Assembly: GCA_021732525.1 (NCBI GenBank)
Contig: JAKFUU010000005.1
Coordinates: 62,001-126,000, forward strand
Length of the DNA stretch: 64,000 nt
Direction: 5' to 3'
Source of the DNA: Sphingomonadaceae bacterium
Lineage (GTDB): Bacteria; Pseudomonadota; Alphaproteobacteria; Sphingomonadales; Sphingomonadaceae
Under the pieces are notes generated by a model. That model made no database searches. It worked only from the letters and a program-made list of their open reading frames with translations, and had not been told where the DNA came from. Positions 34,007 through 43,473 of this stretch are shown here, piece by piece. Numbering within the stretch: the stretch's first letter is position 1; the number at the start of each line of letters is the position of its first letter. The position numbers and the translations under genes were made by a program.

Positions 34007-34876
34007 TTATCCTTCCTGCGCCCAAATTTTCAGCAATGTATGCGCGATGGCAAAGCGCGGCGGGGCGTTAAAGCGGCGGTCTTCATCGCCCGAAAGCGCC
34101 GCGCAGGCTTCCTCTTTCGTCACCCACATGGCATCTTCCAGCTCGTTGGTGTCGAGCGTTATCGCGTCACCTTGCGCCTGCGCAATGCAGGCCATCATCA
34201 ACTGCGATCCGCCAAAGGGCCAAGGCTGGCTAAGGATATAGCGCACCGCAGCGCAGGTGATGCCGGCTTCTTCGTGAATTTCGCGCCGCACCGCTTCCTC
34301 CATGCTTTCGCCCGGTTCTAAAAATCCGGCCAGCGCCGAATAATTGCCGGGGGGAAAACGCGATTGGCGGCCGAGCAACACCTTGCCTTCAAATTCGGCG
34401 AGCATGATGACGACGGGATCGGTGCGCGGGAAATGCTCCTTGCCGCATCCGCTGCATTTGCGGCCCCATCCGGCGCGGAACAATGCGGTTGCGCCGCCGC
34501 ACGCGCCGCAAAATTTATGGCCATTATGCCAGTCGATCAAGCTGCGCGCGGTGCCGTAAATCGCGGCTTCTTCGGCAGGCAGCATCGACAGCGCGCGCCA
34601 GATTGCGGGCGAACGGAACATGTCCCCCTGCGCCTCGACCAACTGCACAAAATGCGGCTTGCCCTCCAAAAGTCCGAGCAAGATCAGCTCGGCCTCCGCA
34701 GCAACCTCGGCCACCGATTGCCAAGTCAGCACGCCTTCGGCGCTGACCACTGGATCAAGCCCATCGAGCGCCAACAACCGGCCGCGCCAATCGGCAACGA
34801 CCGCCGCATAGCCCTCGGCATCGCTGCGCAGCCGGTCGGCCCGGTCCAGCGGCGATCCGGTGAAGCCGGGAGCCAT
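34007..34876 (-). CDS. nudC: NAD(+)/NADH diphosphatase
   Basis: This Nudix enzyme splits NAD(H) and can remove NAD caps from RNA. Its zinc ribbon has C123xxC126 (FCGACGG) and C141xxC144 (KCSGCG). The Nudix box runs from G184 to I206 (GFLEPGESMEEAVRREIHEE and onward), and the SQPWPFGGSQLM motif, which marks the NudC group, follows. The length is 289 residues. It lies 9 bases after the serine hydrolase gene and 5 before the FrnE-like gene. Confidence 0.95.
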   Translation of the reverse strand: MAPGFTGSPLDRADRLRSDAEGYAAVVADWRGRLLALDGLDPVVSAEGVLTWQSVAEVAAEAELILLGLLEGKPHFVQLVEAQGDMFRSPAIWRALSMLPAEEAAIYGTARSLIDWHNGHKFCGACGGATALFRAGWGRKCSGCGKEHFPRTDPVVIMLAEFEGKVLLGRQSRFPPGNYSALAGFLEPGESMEEAVRREIHEEAGITCAAVRYILSQPWPFGGSQLMMACIAQAQGDAITLDTNELEDAMWVTKEEACAALSGDEDRRFNAPPRFAIAHTLLKIWAQEG

Positions 34877-34885
34877 CGCCGTGGT

Positions 34886-36181
34886 CTATCCCGCCGCTCG
34901 GCCAAGAATATCCGCAAGCACCCATTTGGGAAAATCGGCTTGGAATGGAAATGAATTTGACGGCATATATTGCGCCATTCCCGTCGCGCGCAATTGCAGT
35001 CCGGTATGGACAAAGGCGTTGGTTCCCGCTGCTCCGCCCCAACCGAATGATCCGGCCTGCGCGCCCAATCCCGATCGTCCACCTGCGCCATGGCCCGCGC
35101 CATCAACCCATGTGCCCGCAATATCAGCGCCGGCGGGCAACAGGTTGGACATGCCAAGCTTGGCCATTTCCGGCGACATGATCCGCGCGCCATCCAATGT
35201 GCCGAAATTCACCAACATGGCCAAGAACCGGTCATAATCGCGCGCCGTGGATGCCAATCCGCCGCCGCCCGATGGGAAGGCGGGCGTGTCAAAATAAATG
35301 CTGTCTTCGGCGGGGTCGATGGGGATCAAATTGCCATATAATACGCCGTAATTGGTGGTGAGCCGGCCCGCCTGCGTCTTTGGAATTTGGAAAAATGTGC
35401 TGGTCATTTTCAGCGGATCAAAGATACGGCTTTGCAAAAATGCGCCAAATTCCATGCCGCTGACAACTTCGATGACCCGGCCCAAAAGATCGAGCGATAC
35501 CGAATAGCTCCATTTGCTTCCCGGTTCTGCGATCAGCGGCAATTTGGCCAGCCGCTCGGCGAATGTCTTTAAGTCGGGGGTGGGCGCGCCGCGCTCAAAC
35601 CCCGGAATCGGAAGCTTGCTAACCACGCCGGGCGAAATACCATTATCCAGATAGGCCTTAAGCAACGGTCCCTTGCTGATGATCGTATAGCCAAGCCCCG
35701 CCGTATGGGTCAGCAAATGGCGAATGGTGATGGCATTTTTGGCAGGCACCGCGTCTAGGTTCTTTTCCGGATCAACCAAAACCATCATATTCTTAAATTC
35801 GGGCAGGAAATCGGATATCGGCTGATCGAGCTTCATCTTGCCTTCGCCGATCAGGATCATCGCGGCCATGCCCGCAATCGGCTTAGTCATCGAATAAATG
35901 CGGTAGATGGTATCAATATCGACGGGGACATTGCTACCCACCGCGATCGTTCCGGCGGAAATCACCTCGGGCGCGGCACCCCCCCGCGCGATATAAGCGA
36001 GCAGATTGGGCAGTTTTTTCTGCGCGACATATTCATTGATTTTACCGCGCAGCGTTGGATAGCTCTCCTGCGCCAATGCCCATAACGGCGTGGGCAGCGC
36101 CGCAGCGACCGCACCGATTCCCGCAAAACCCAAAAATCCCCGGCGGCCCAATGCCGCGCGCTCTATCCGTTGATGCTTCAT
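34886..36181 (-). CDS. exported serine hydrolase of the beta-lactamase class C/EstB family
   Basis: This 431-residue protein begins with a twin-arginine-like signal (LGRRGFLGFAG, residues 11-21), so Tat export is likely. The catalytic SxxK is SMTK (S97, K100) and the tyrosine motif is Y226-S-V, as in family VIII esterases rather than the YxN of true AmpC. The third motif reads GWGGAAGT. It is more likely an esterase or peptide hydrolase than a resistance enzyme. A GGAGAG site supports the start at 36181. It is the second gene of the mutY operon. Confidence 0.9.
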   Translation of the reverse strand: MKHQRIERAALGRRGFLGFAGIGAVAAALPTPLWALAQESYPTLRGKINEYVAQKKLPNLLAYIARGGAAPEVISAGTIAVGSNVPVDIDTIYRIYSMTKPIAGMAAMILIGEGKMKLDQPISDFLPEFKNMMVLVDPEKNLDAVPAKNAITIRHLLTHTAGLGYTIISKGPLLKAYLDNGISPGVVSKLPIPGFERGAPTPDLKTFAERLAKLPLIAEPGSKWSYSVSLDLLGRVIEVVSGMEFGAFLQSRIFDPLKMTSTFFQIPKTQAGRLTTNYGVLYGNLIPIDPAEDSIYFDTPAFPSGGGGLASTARDYDRFLAMLVNFGTLDGARIMSPEMAKLGMSNLLPAGADIAGTWVDGAGHGAGGRSGLGAQAGSFGWGGAAGTNAFVHTGLQLRATGMAQYMPSNSFPFQADFPKWVLADILGRAAG

Positions 36182-36216
36182 CGCTAATCTCTCCAAAAAT
36201 TTATGGCCATTATAAT

Positions 36217-37278
36217 CTAACGACCGGTCAAAACGGCCTTTGCTGCTTTCATGAATAAGGTCGGTAAACCCGCTTTGTCGAGCGAATTTATCGGCCAATA
36301 TTCACCATATTCGGACCGCGGCGGTCCTTCCGTTACGGCGATGCGCATCTCAATCGTAAAATGGGTGAAGCTATGCTGAACAGTCTGGCCCAAAATTCGC
36401 CAATTGCTGGCAAAAGGTGACAGCCGGTCTCCGTCTTTTCGGGCGGTCCAACGGTCATCGGGCAGCGCGCGCATCCCCGCTAGCATCCCCCTGCCCTCGC
36501 GCCGCACCAGCAGCACATGGCCATCGCGTTCGATCCAATAAGCGGTTCCAAAGCGTGCCGGTTTTGCCTTTTTAGCGAGTTTTACGGGATAGGCCTCGGC
36601 CGCTCCGGCTTGATACGCAGCGCAGTAGGGCGCGATGGGGCAAGCGGCGCATTTGGGCGCTTTCGCGCTGCACAGGCCCGCGCCCAAATCCATCATCGCC
36701 TGCGCAAAATCGCCGCTATTTTGGGCCGGAGTGATGCGGTCCATCGCCTGTTTGATGATCGGCTTTGCGCGCAGGGGCGGCTCCCCAATCGCAAAGAGCC
36801 GGGATACCACCCGTTCGATATTGGCATCAACCACCACCGCGCGCTGACCAAAGGCGATTGCCGCGATCGCCGCCGCCGTATAGGGCCCGACGCCCGGCAA
36901 CTTGCGCAATTCTTCTTCTTCCGCTGGCAACGCGCCGCCATATTCCGCAACGACAATCCGCGCGCATTTGAGCAGATTGCGCGCGCGCGCATAATAGCCC
37001 AGCCCCGCCCAAGCCGCCATCACGTCGGCGTCATCCGCCCCGGCAAGCGCGGCGAAATCCGGCCAGGCCTGCGTGAATTTGCCGAAATAGCCAATAACTG
37101 CCGCAACGGTCGTTTGTTGCAACATAATTTCGGACAGCCAGACATGATAGGGGTTGGGCGGCGCAGGTGAACCGGGCGGCGTGCGCCACGGCAAAATGCG
37201 GGCATGAACCAAATAATGCGCGCGCAAAACGGCGGATATATCCCCCGCTTTTTTGCCATAATGTTGGACGATATCCAT
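36217..37278 (-). CDS. mutY: adenine DNA glycosylase
   Basis: MutY removes adenine mispaired with 8-oxoguanine. The 353-residue protein has E50 in WLSEIMLQQT, the helix-hairpin-helix LPGVGPYTAAAIAA and catalytic D151 in VVVDANIERV. The [4Fe-4S] cysteines are C203, C210, C213 and C219, with the exact x6-x2-x5 spacing. The C-terminal part is a MutT-like recognition domain (about 235-353). The start at 37278 is chosen to avoid overlap with the divergent DUF721 gene, whose start is 10 to 22 bases away, so both promoters lie inside coding sequence. Confidence 0.94.
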   Translation of the reverse strand: MDIVQHYGKKAGDISAVLRAHYLVHARILPWRTPPGSPAPPNPYHVWLSEIMLQQTTVAAVIGYFGKFTQAWPDFAALAGADDADVMAAWAGLGYYARARNLLKCARIVVAEYGGALPAEEEELRKLPGVGPYTAAAIAAIAFGQRAVVVDANIERVVSRLFAIGEPPLRAKPIIKQAMDRITPAQNSGDFAQAMMDLGAGLCSAKAPKCAACPIAPYCAAYQAGAAEAYPVKLAKKAKPARFGTAYWIERDGHVLLVRREGRGMLAGMRALPDDRWTARKDGDRLSPFASNWRILGQTVQHSFTHFTIEMRIAVTEGPPRSEYGEYWPINSLDKAGLPTLFMKAAKAVLTGR

Positions 37279-37300
37279 ATAAAATGGCATGGTGCAATCC

Positions 37301-37858
37301 ATGAATGAAGGCAAGCCAGCAAAAACCGTCAAGGCACCGAAAAAACCGGCCAAGGCCGCGCCCGTGGCCGCGCCCAAACCCTATCGCCGGCCGCGCGGCG
37401 GGGAGGCGCGCGCCGTATCCGATCTCATGCCCGAAATTGGCCGCGCCGCATTCCGCCGTTTTGGCTTTGTGCAAAGCAGCGTGGTGAGCCGATGGAGTGA
37501 AATTGTCGGCAACCGCTATGCCGTGATATCCGAACCAATCTGCATCCGCTTTCCCATCGGCAAAAAAGCCGAAGGTACGCTCGAATTAATTGTGGAGGGC
37601 GCGCACGCCCCGATGATGCAGCATGTGGTCCCTGAAATTATCGAGCGGGTGAACCGCTTTTTTGGCTATAGCGCGGTGGCCAAGATCAAGATGCGGCAAG
37701 GCCGGATCGAAAGATACACGCCCATTCATCGGCCGATGATGCCGCCCTCATTGAAGCCGCTGCCGATGGAGCTGGGCGAGAATCTGCGCGATATTGCCGA
37801 TCCGGAATTATCCGCGGTTTTGGAATCGCTTGCGCATAGCTTGCTGGACAAGCGTTAA
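37301..37858 (+). CDS. DUF721 family protein (DciA-like)
   Basis: This 185-residue protein has a basic Ala/Pro/Lys-rich start and a DUF721 domain: GRAAFRRFGFVQSSVVSRWSEIVG, a strand YAVISEPICIRFP and LELIVEGAHAPMMQHVVPEIIERVNRFFGY. The family includes DciA, which helps load DnaB helicase in bacteria that lack DnaC. A GTG at 37289 is an alternative start. The order mutY/DUF721/thioredoxin-fold/smc is conserved in alphaproteobacteria as far as I know. Confidence 0.87.
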   Translation: MNEGKPAKTVKAPKKPAKAAPVAAPKPYRRPRGGEARAVSDLMPEIGRAAFRRFGFVQSSVVSRWSEIVGNRYAVISEPICIRFPIGKKAEGTLELIVEGAHAPMMQHVVPEIIERVNRFFGYSAVAKIKMRQGRIERYTPIHRPMMPPSLKPLPMELGENLRDIADPELSAVLESLAHSLLDKR

Positions 37859-37935
37859 CCGCGTAAAGTCTCGCTTGCCAAATGGGCCGAGCGAATGCAG
37901 ATGGCGTTGATAAAGTAACAATCTAGGAATCAAAA

Positions 37936-38664
37936 ATGAAAATCCACACCGCTGAAAGGCTAGCGGCGATTTTGGCGATCGGGATATTTGCTTATGGGGT
38001 TCCTTGCGGGACCTGGGTAGCCACCGCCGCTGAATCAGAGAATAGCCTTTGGCTAAACAGCTTTCAAGAAACCAGCCAAGGCAATGTCATCATGGGCAAC
38101 CCCGATGCGCCGGTAAAACTCATCGAATATGCCAGCTATACCTGCGGTCATTGCGCTGCCTTTGAAGCCACCGAAGCGCCGCAGCTGGAAAAGGATAAGG
38201 TGGCCGATGGCAGCGTCAGCTTCGAAATGCGCAGCTTGATTCGCGACCCCATCGACCTGACCCTGGCGATGCTCGCCCGCTGCGGCGGCAAGGACCGTTT
38301 TTTTGGTAATCACCGTTTCTTAATGGCGAGCCAAAGTGCGATTTTGCAAAAAACCAGCGCGATCACCGCGCCCACCGCAGACAAGCTGAAAACACGTGAT
38401 TTCTCCGGTTTTATGACTGGCATTTATGATGATATGAAACTGGGCGAATGGATGCAGCAGCGCGGCATTAGCGACGATCAAGCCAGAAAATGTTTGACCA
38501 ACGAAACCACCATAAATCAGCTGCTAACGATAACAGCCGCCGCCGGACCAACCTATAATATCCAAGGCACGCCCAGCTTTATCATCAATGAAAAATTGGC
38601 GGCGGGCGCGCATGATTATAATAGCTTAAAACCGCTGCTCATCGCGCCAGTTGCTGTGAAATAA
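37936..38664 (+). CDS. exported DsbA-family thioredoxin-fold protein (CGHC)
   Basis: This 242-residue protein has a signal segment (about 9-32) and a DsbA core: NPDAPVKLIEYASYTCGHCAAFE with C70-C73, and the cis-proline loop QGTPSFIIN near 215. Additional cysteines near 114 and 185 may pair. It is probably a periplasmic thiol oxidase or disulfide carrier. The next gene is a paralogue 13 bases on, so the two form a pair before smc. Confidence 0.9.
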   Translation: MKIHTAERLAAILAIGIFAYGVPCGTWVATAAESENSLWLNSFQETSQGNVIMGNPDAPVKLIEYASYTCGHCAAFEATEAPQLEKDKVADGSVSFEMRSLIRDPIDLTLAMLARCGGKDRFFGNHRFLMASQSAILQKTSAITAPTADKLKTRDFSGFMTGIYDDMKLGEWMQQRGISDDQARKCLTNETTINQLLTITAAAGPTYNIQGTPSFIINEKLAAGAHDYNSLKPLLIAPVAVK

Positions 38665-38677
38665 GTAAGGATAAGAT

Positions 38678-39418
38678 ATGACACGCAAATTTCTTTTTTT
38701 GGGCCTTTCGGCCTTCGCCCTCACGCTATCTGCCTGCGGCGGTGATAACGCCTCCCTGCCCGCCAGCAGCGAGGCCCTGCCCAAAATTGCCGCGCCTGCG
38801 GGCAAAAGCTGGACGGAAATTGTCAGTCAGACAGAAGCGGGCGGCTATAAAATGGGCAATCCCGATGCCAAATTGCAACTGGTGGAATATGGCGCGATCA
38901 CCTGCCCCGGCTGCGCGCAATTTCATGTCGAATCAAAGGTCGAACTAGAAGAGATCGTTGCGGGCGGCAATGTTTCCTTCGAGTTTCGCCCTTATCTGGT
39001 TCACGGCATTCAAGATGTTCCGGGGTTTCTGCTCGCCAAATGCAACGGTGCGGAGGCCTTCTTTGGCCTTTCCGATCAGCTTTATGTCAGACAGGCTGAA
39101 TGGCTTGGCAAAATGCAAAATTTGAGCGAAGCCGACCAAGCATTGGCAGGCACTTTGAAACCGGCCGAGCTAATCAAATTCCTCGCACAAAAGATGGATT
39201 TGATCAATTTCGTTAAGCCATTGGGCGTGAGCGAAGACGCGGCGGACCAATGCCTAACCGATCAAAAAACCTTCGAGGCTCTGGTTAAAGAAACGGAGAA
39301 GGCGAACGACGAGGCTAAAATTGCCGGAACCCCGTCATTCCGCCTGAACGGCGCGGATATGAACACCAATAATTGGGCCGCCGTAAAAGCGGGACTTAAA
39401 AACGCGGGCGCGCGGTAA
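38678..39418 (+). CDS. DsbA-family lipoprotein (CPGC)
   Basis: This 246-residue protein has a lipobox (ALTLSAC, Cys20) and a DsbA core, NPDAKLQLVEYGAITCPGCAQF with C76-C79, and a cis-proline loop AGTPSFRLNG. It is a paralogue of the gene before it, but membrane-anchored and with a different active-site dipeptide (PG rather than GH). That change usually shifts the redox potential, so the two may differ in direction of electron flow; this is inference. smc follows after 38 bases. Confidence 0.9.
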   Translation: MTRKFLFLGLSAFALTLSACGGDNASLPASSEALPKIAAPAGKSWTEIVSQTEAGGYKMGNPDAKLQLVEYGAITCPGCAQFHVESKVELEEIVAGGNVSFEFRPYLVHGIQDVPGFLLAKCNGAEAFFGLSDQLYVRQAEWLGKMQNLSEADQALAGTLKPAELIKFLAQKMDLINFVKPLGVSEDAADQCLTDQKTFEALVKETEKANDEAKIAGTPSFRLNGADMNTNNWAAVKAGLKNAGAR

Positions 39419-39456
39419 TTGATGCATTTTAAGGGCCTTGAAATTTGTAGGCTGTG

Positions 39457-42400
39457 ATGCGGATAAAATCGCTCAAACTTGCTGGCTTCAAAAGCTTCGT
39501 CGAACCAGCGGAATTGAAGATTGAAACCGGGCTGACCGGCATTGTCGGCCCCAATGGCTGCGGCAAATCGAACCTGTTGGAGGCGATCCGCTGGGTAATG
39601 GGCGAAGGCTCGGCCAAATCCTTGCGCGGCACCGGGATGGAGGATGTGATCTTCGCGGGCACCGCATCGCGGCCGCAGCGCGATTTCGCCGAGGTGACGA
39701 TCCGGGCGGAACGCAGCGCGGATGACATCGCACTCGGCTTTGCCCCCGATGATGATCCCGAATTAGAAGTTACCCGCCGGATCGAGCGCGGCGCGGGCAG
39801 CGCCTATCGCAGCAATGGCCGCGATGTGCGGGCCAAAGATGTAGCGCTGATCTTCGCCGATGCCGCCACCGGCGCGCATTCGCCCGCCTTGGTGAGCCAG
39901 GGGCGGATTGGCGCAATCATTGCCGCAAAACCCGGCGAGCGGCGACAAATGCTGGAGGAAGCGGCGGGGATAGCGGGCCTGCATGTTCGCCGCAAAGATG
40001 CCGAGCAGAAATTGCGCGCCGCCGAAAATAACTTGGAAAAGCTGTCGCATATCCTCGCCGATATGGAGGCGCGCGCCAGCCAATTGCGGCGGCAGGCGAA
40101 GCAGGCCGAACGCTATCGCAAGCTTTCCGGCGAAATAACCCAGGGCGAGGCTCGGTTGATCTTTGTGCGCTGGCGCGAAGCCAAGGCCGCCGCAGACGCC
40201 GCGGCAGATGAGGCGAAGGCCGCCGATGCCGCGGTCGAACAAGCCACTATCCGCCACCATGACCTAGCGGACAAACAGCAGGCCGCCGTAGAGCAGCTTG
40301 CCGAGGACCGCGCCGCCGCGGTGGCCACCCGCGATGCCGCCAGCGATGCCGCGGCCAAGCTGATCCAGCTTTCGGGCGAGCACGACCGGATCGCCCAGCG
40401 GCAAGCCGATTTGATAGGCCAATCGGCGCGCATGGCGCAGGATGCCGGGCGTGAGGATAGACTGACCCATGATGCCGCCGACGCGCTACAACGCTTGCAA
40501 GAGGAAAGCGCGAAACTTGCCGGCGATATTAAAGTTGCCGAAGAGGAGCGCCCCGCGCGCATCCGCGCCGCCGAAAGCGCTGAGCGGCAATTACGGGAAA
40601 GCGAGTTGACGCTGGCCAAGGCATCGGCGCAGCAGGCGCGGGCGGATGCCGAAACGCGCGTCGCAAAGGCCGCACTCGCCGCTGCCGAAGCCCGGCAAGA
40701 CCGCGCCGCGCGCGAGACCGACCGGCTGGCCAGCGAGCGCGCTGACTTGGGCAACGAAGCCGATATGATCGCCGCCAAAAATACCGCCGATGCAGGCCGG
40801 GCGGCGCTGCAAAATACCATCAGCTCATTGGCCGAGCAGATCGTCCATGCCGAGGCCCAGCGGCAAAGGATCACCGCGCGGCGCGATCAATCGGAAAGCG
40901 ATATCGCCGCCGCCAAAGCCAATTTGGCCGCGCTGCTTTCGGAAAATAGCGCGCTCGAACGCACCATGCCAAAGGATCGCGGCGTCAAGGCGATCGATCA
41001 AGTTGCGGTAAAGCCAGGCTATGAACGCGCGCTCGCTGCGGCGCTTGGTGATGATGTGCATGCGGCCATCGGCGGCGATATGGGGCGACGATGGAGCGGC
41101 GTGCCGTCCGGCGGCGGCCTGCCCGCGAAAGACTGCGAAGCGCACAGCCTTGCGAAATTTGTTGAAGCTCCCCCTGCGCTGGCGCAGCGGATGGCGCGTA
41201 TTTTTGTGATCGATAGCGACGATGGCCGCCCGCTAAACCCCGGCGAAAGGCTGGTCACCCTGGACGGCAAATTGCGCCGCTGGGATGGTTTTTGCTCGGA
41301 AGATGAAGGCGCGGCCACCGCCGAACAGTTGGTCCGCGCCAACCGGCTGATCGAGCTGACCGACTTGATCGCTGCTGCGCGGCAAGAAATTTCCGAAAAA
41401 GAAACCAACGCGCAAAGCTTGGCAGATGAGATGGCGCAGCAGCAGCAGGCCGCCAAACGGCTCCATTCGGATCATCAGACAGCGGAAAATGCGCTCCGCC
41501 AGGCGCTGCGCGACGCCGACAAATGTGAGGATGCGCTCGCCCGGATGCGCGCCGCCGCGCAGGCTTTGGCGCAGCGCAGCATCGCCGCAATGGCCGAATT
41601 ACAAGCGGCGGCGGCGGATTTGGCAGCCGCGCAGGCCGCCTATGCTGCCTTGCCCGATAGCGCGCAGCATGATGGGCTGGTGACCGCATTATCCGCGCAA
41701 GGCGATGCAACCCGCCGCAGCCTGATGCAGGCGCAAGCGGATTTATCGGCGCTCGATCAACGCCTATCGCAGCTTCGCGAGCGCCGGGCGGTGGCGCAGG
41801 CGGAGATCCGAAGCTGGGCCGAGCGCGCCGATGAAGCGCAGCAGCGGATCGCGGATATGAATAAGCGCAAAGATGAAATAGCGGCGGAATTGGCCGATAT
41901 GGAGGGACAGCCCGAAAGGCTGACGCGCGCGATTACCGAGGCAGAGCAAGCCAAGCAGGCGATCACCGCGAAACTGGCCGCGTCACAAGCCGCAGAGCAA
42001 GCGAGCGAGGCCGCGCTTAAATCAATCGAAGCCGAAATGGCGGTTGCCGCCGAGGCCTTGTCTACCGCGCGGGAGGCGCGGGCGGGAGCGCAGGCGCGCG
42101 CCGAAAATCAGGAATATCGCCGCGCCGAAATGGGCCGCATTTCGGGCGAGCGCTTTGAATGCCCGCCGCCGGTTCTGCCGCAAAAGCTGGATTTTGATGA
42201 AGCCGATTTGGGCGAAACTGCGGCCGAATCCGCTCGGCTCGACCGGTTGCAGGCGGACCGCGAGCGGATCGGCCCAGTCAACCTGATCGCCGCCGATGAG
42301 CTGATCACACTGGAGGAGGAACACAGCAAGGGCGCCGCCGAAAGCGCCGAAATCACCGAAGCCGTGGGCCGCTTGCGCAGTTCGATCGGCAGCCTGAACC

Positions 42401-42894
42401 GCGAAGGGCGGCAAAGATTGCTCACCGCATTTGCGGCTGTGGATGGCCATTTCCGGCGGCTCTTCACCAGCTTGTTCCAAGGCGGGCAAGCGCATTTGGC
42501 GCTAATCGATAGCGACGATCCGTTGGAGGCGGGGCTGGAAATTATGGCGCAGCCGCCGGGCAAAAAGCTCGCCTCGCTCACGCTGCTATCGGGCGGCGAA
42601 CAAGCGCTGACGGCCATCGCGCTGATTTTTGCCTTATTCCTCACCAACCCTGCGCCAATCTGCGTGCTGGATGAGGTGGATGCGCCGCTTGATGATGCCA
42701 ATATTGAACGCTTTTGCGACCTGCTTGATGTGATGCAAAAGGAAACCAGCACCCGCTATCTGATCGTCACCCATAATGCCGTCACGATGAGCCGGATGCA
42801 CCGGCTATTCGGCGTCACCATGGTCGAACAAGGCGTGTCGCGGCTCGTCAGCGTCGATCTGGGCGGCGCAGAAGCTTTGCTAGCGGGAGAATGA
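39457..42894 (+). CDS. smc: chromosome segregation ATPase SMC
   Basis: This 1145-residue condensin subunit organises chromosomes. Walker A is GPNGCGKSN (about 31-39) in a typical N-terminus LAGFKSFVEPAEL. Long Ala/Glu/Arg-rich coiled coils run from about 165 to 470 and 650 to 900. A hinge lies between (about 500-620, PKDRGVKAIDQVAVKPGYERALAAALGDD). The C-terminal head has the LLSGGEQALTAIALIFAL signature and Walker B ICVLDEVDAPLDDAN. A GTG lies 3 bases before the ATG used here. ScpA and ScpB are not in the window. Confidence 0.96.
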   Translation: MRIKSLKLAGFKSFVEPAELKIETGLTGIVGPNGCGKSNLLEAIRWVMGEGSAKSLRGTGMEDVIFAGTASRPQRDFAEVTIRAERSADDIALGFAPDDDPELEVTRRIERGAGSAYRSNGRDVRAKDVALIFADAATGAHSPALVSQGRIGAIIAAKPGERRQMLEEAAGIAGLHVRRKDAEQKLRAAENNLEKLSHILADMEARASQLRRQAKQAERYRKLSGEITQGEARLIFVRWREAKAAADAAADEAKAADAAVEQATIRHHDLADKQQAAVEQLAEDRAAAVATRDAASDAAAKLIQLSGEHDRIAQRQADLIGQSARMAQDAGREDRLTHDAADALQRLQEESAKLAGDIKVAEEERPARIRAAESAERQLRESELTLAKASAQQARADAETRVAKAALAAAEARQDRAARETDRLASERADLGNEADMIAAKNTADAGRAALQNTISSLAEQIVHAEAQRQRITARRDQSESDIAAAKANLAALLSENSALERTMPKDRGVKAIDQVAVKPGYERALAAALGDDVHAAIGGDMGRRWSGVPSGGGLPAKDCEAHSLAKFVEAPPALAQRMARIFVIDSDDGRPLNPGERLVTLDGKLRRWDGFCSEDEGAATAEQLVRANRLIELTDLIAAARQEISEKETNAQSLADEMAQQQQAAKRLHSDHQTAENALRQALRDADKCEDALARMRAAAQALAQRSIAAMAELQAAAADLAAAQAAYAALPDSAQHDGLVTALSAQGDATRRSLMQAQADLSALDQRLSQLRERRAVAQAEIRSWAERADEAQQRIADMNKRKDEIAAELADMEGQPERLTRAITEAEQAKQAITAKLAASQAAEQASEAALKSIEAEMAVAAEALSTAREARAGAQARAENQEYRRAEMGRISGERFECPPPVLPQKLDFDEADLGETAAESARLDRLQADRERIGPVNLIAADELITLEEEHSKGAAESAEITEAVGRLRSSIGSLNREGRQRLLTAFAAVDGHFRRLFTSLFQGGQAHLALIDSDDPLEAGLEIMAQPPGKKLASLTLLSGGEQALTAIALIFALFLTNPAPICVLDEVDAPLDDANIERFCDLLDVMQKETSTRYLIVTHNAVTMSRMHRLFGVTMVEQGVSRLVSVDLGGAEALLAGE

Positions 42895-43146
42895 GGGCCT
42901 TTCTAATAGGCGCTCTATTATAGAGCGCAAGTCTTCTATCTCGAGCTGCAGGTGACAAAGTTTTCGGTTTCCTTTTGAGTTGCCTATCTCATCGTTTAGT
43001 TCAGTCTAAACCTCCAAAGTGGTGAATTTTTCATTGCAAGGACTATCATATAGTTCGGAAAATATTATAGATCTTCCCGAACATAAACATTCTGCCGATC
43101 TTGGCCCCATTACATTTTTCTTTCGGACACGCTGCGGAATTTTCAT
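42880..43146 (-). pseudogene. possible small gene with an internal amber codon next to ParDE
   Basis: On the minus strand an ATG at 43146, 8 bases after AAGGA, opens a 46-codon frame (MKIPQRVRKKNVMGPRSAEC... to KFTTLEV) ending in TAG at 43006-43008. The same frame continues for 41 more codons with a protein-like amphipathic sequence, CHLQLEIEDLRSIIERLLER, to a stop at 42880. Either the 46-residue protein is real and the tail is chance, or a single nonsense change split an 88-residue coiled-coil protein. It lies 31 bases after the ParE stop. The region is AT-rich, as the toxin module is. I do not recognise it. Confidence 0.35.
42910..42928. terminator. hairpin downstream of smc
   Basis: GCGCTCTA and TAGAGCGC form a perfect 8-bp stem with a TTA loop, 15 bases after the smc stop. 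It contains TAGAGC in both directions. There is no U-tract. Confidence 0.4.
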
Positions 43147-43177
43147 TAATATTTTCCTTAGAAAATTTAATAATATC

Positions 43178-43471
43178 TTAGAATTCGCCCGCCCAATCCA
43201 TACTGCCATGCACGATCCGGAGAATGACCGGTGCGCCATCGGCATCAACTTCATACACGATCAAATGTGATTGATAGCGGTGGGCGCGGATGGGCGGGCT
43301 AATTTCCGCCCTTTCGCGCGCGGCATATGGATTATCACTCAGAAACGTCACGGCATCGGCTAGGCCCTGATAATAGATTCTAGCCTGATGTTCACCAAAC
43401 GCCTCTATCGAATAACGCAAAATCGCCAGAATATCGGCCTCTGCCCGTTCTGAAATCCGATAAGCAGCCAC
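43178..43471 (-). CDS. parE: ParE/RelE-family toxin
   Basis: This 97-residue toxin of the RelE/ParE superfamily reads YRISERAEADILAILRYSIEAFGEHQARIYY at the start, NPYAARERAEISPPIRAHRYQSHLIVYEV in the middle and ILRIVHGSMDW at the end, as in ParE proteins that poison gyrase. I start it at GTG 43471, two bases after the antitoxin stop; a longer frame to 43507 overlaps the antitoxin. The order antitoxin then toxin is standard. The region is richer in A and T than the surroundings. Confidence 0.9.
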   Translation of the reverse strand: MAAYRISERAEADILAILRYSIEAFGEHQARIYYQGLADAVTFLSDNPYAARERAEISPPIRAHRYQSHLIVYEVDADGAPVILRIVHGSMDWAGEF

Positions 43472-43473
43472 AA

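Noticed and set aside
34886-36181. Serine hydrolase considered as an AmpC beta-lactamase
   Set aside because: The tyrosine motif is YSV rather than YxN and there is no AmpR-like neighbour; an esterase of the EstB type fits better.
40113-40874. Minus-strand Ser/Ala-rich frame of 253 codons inside smc
   Set aside because: It reflects the reverse reading of coiled-coil codons; the composition is not protein-like.
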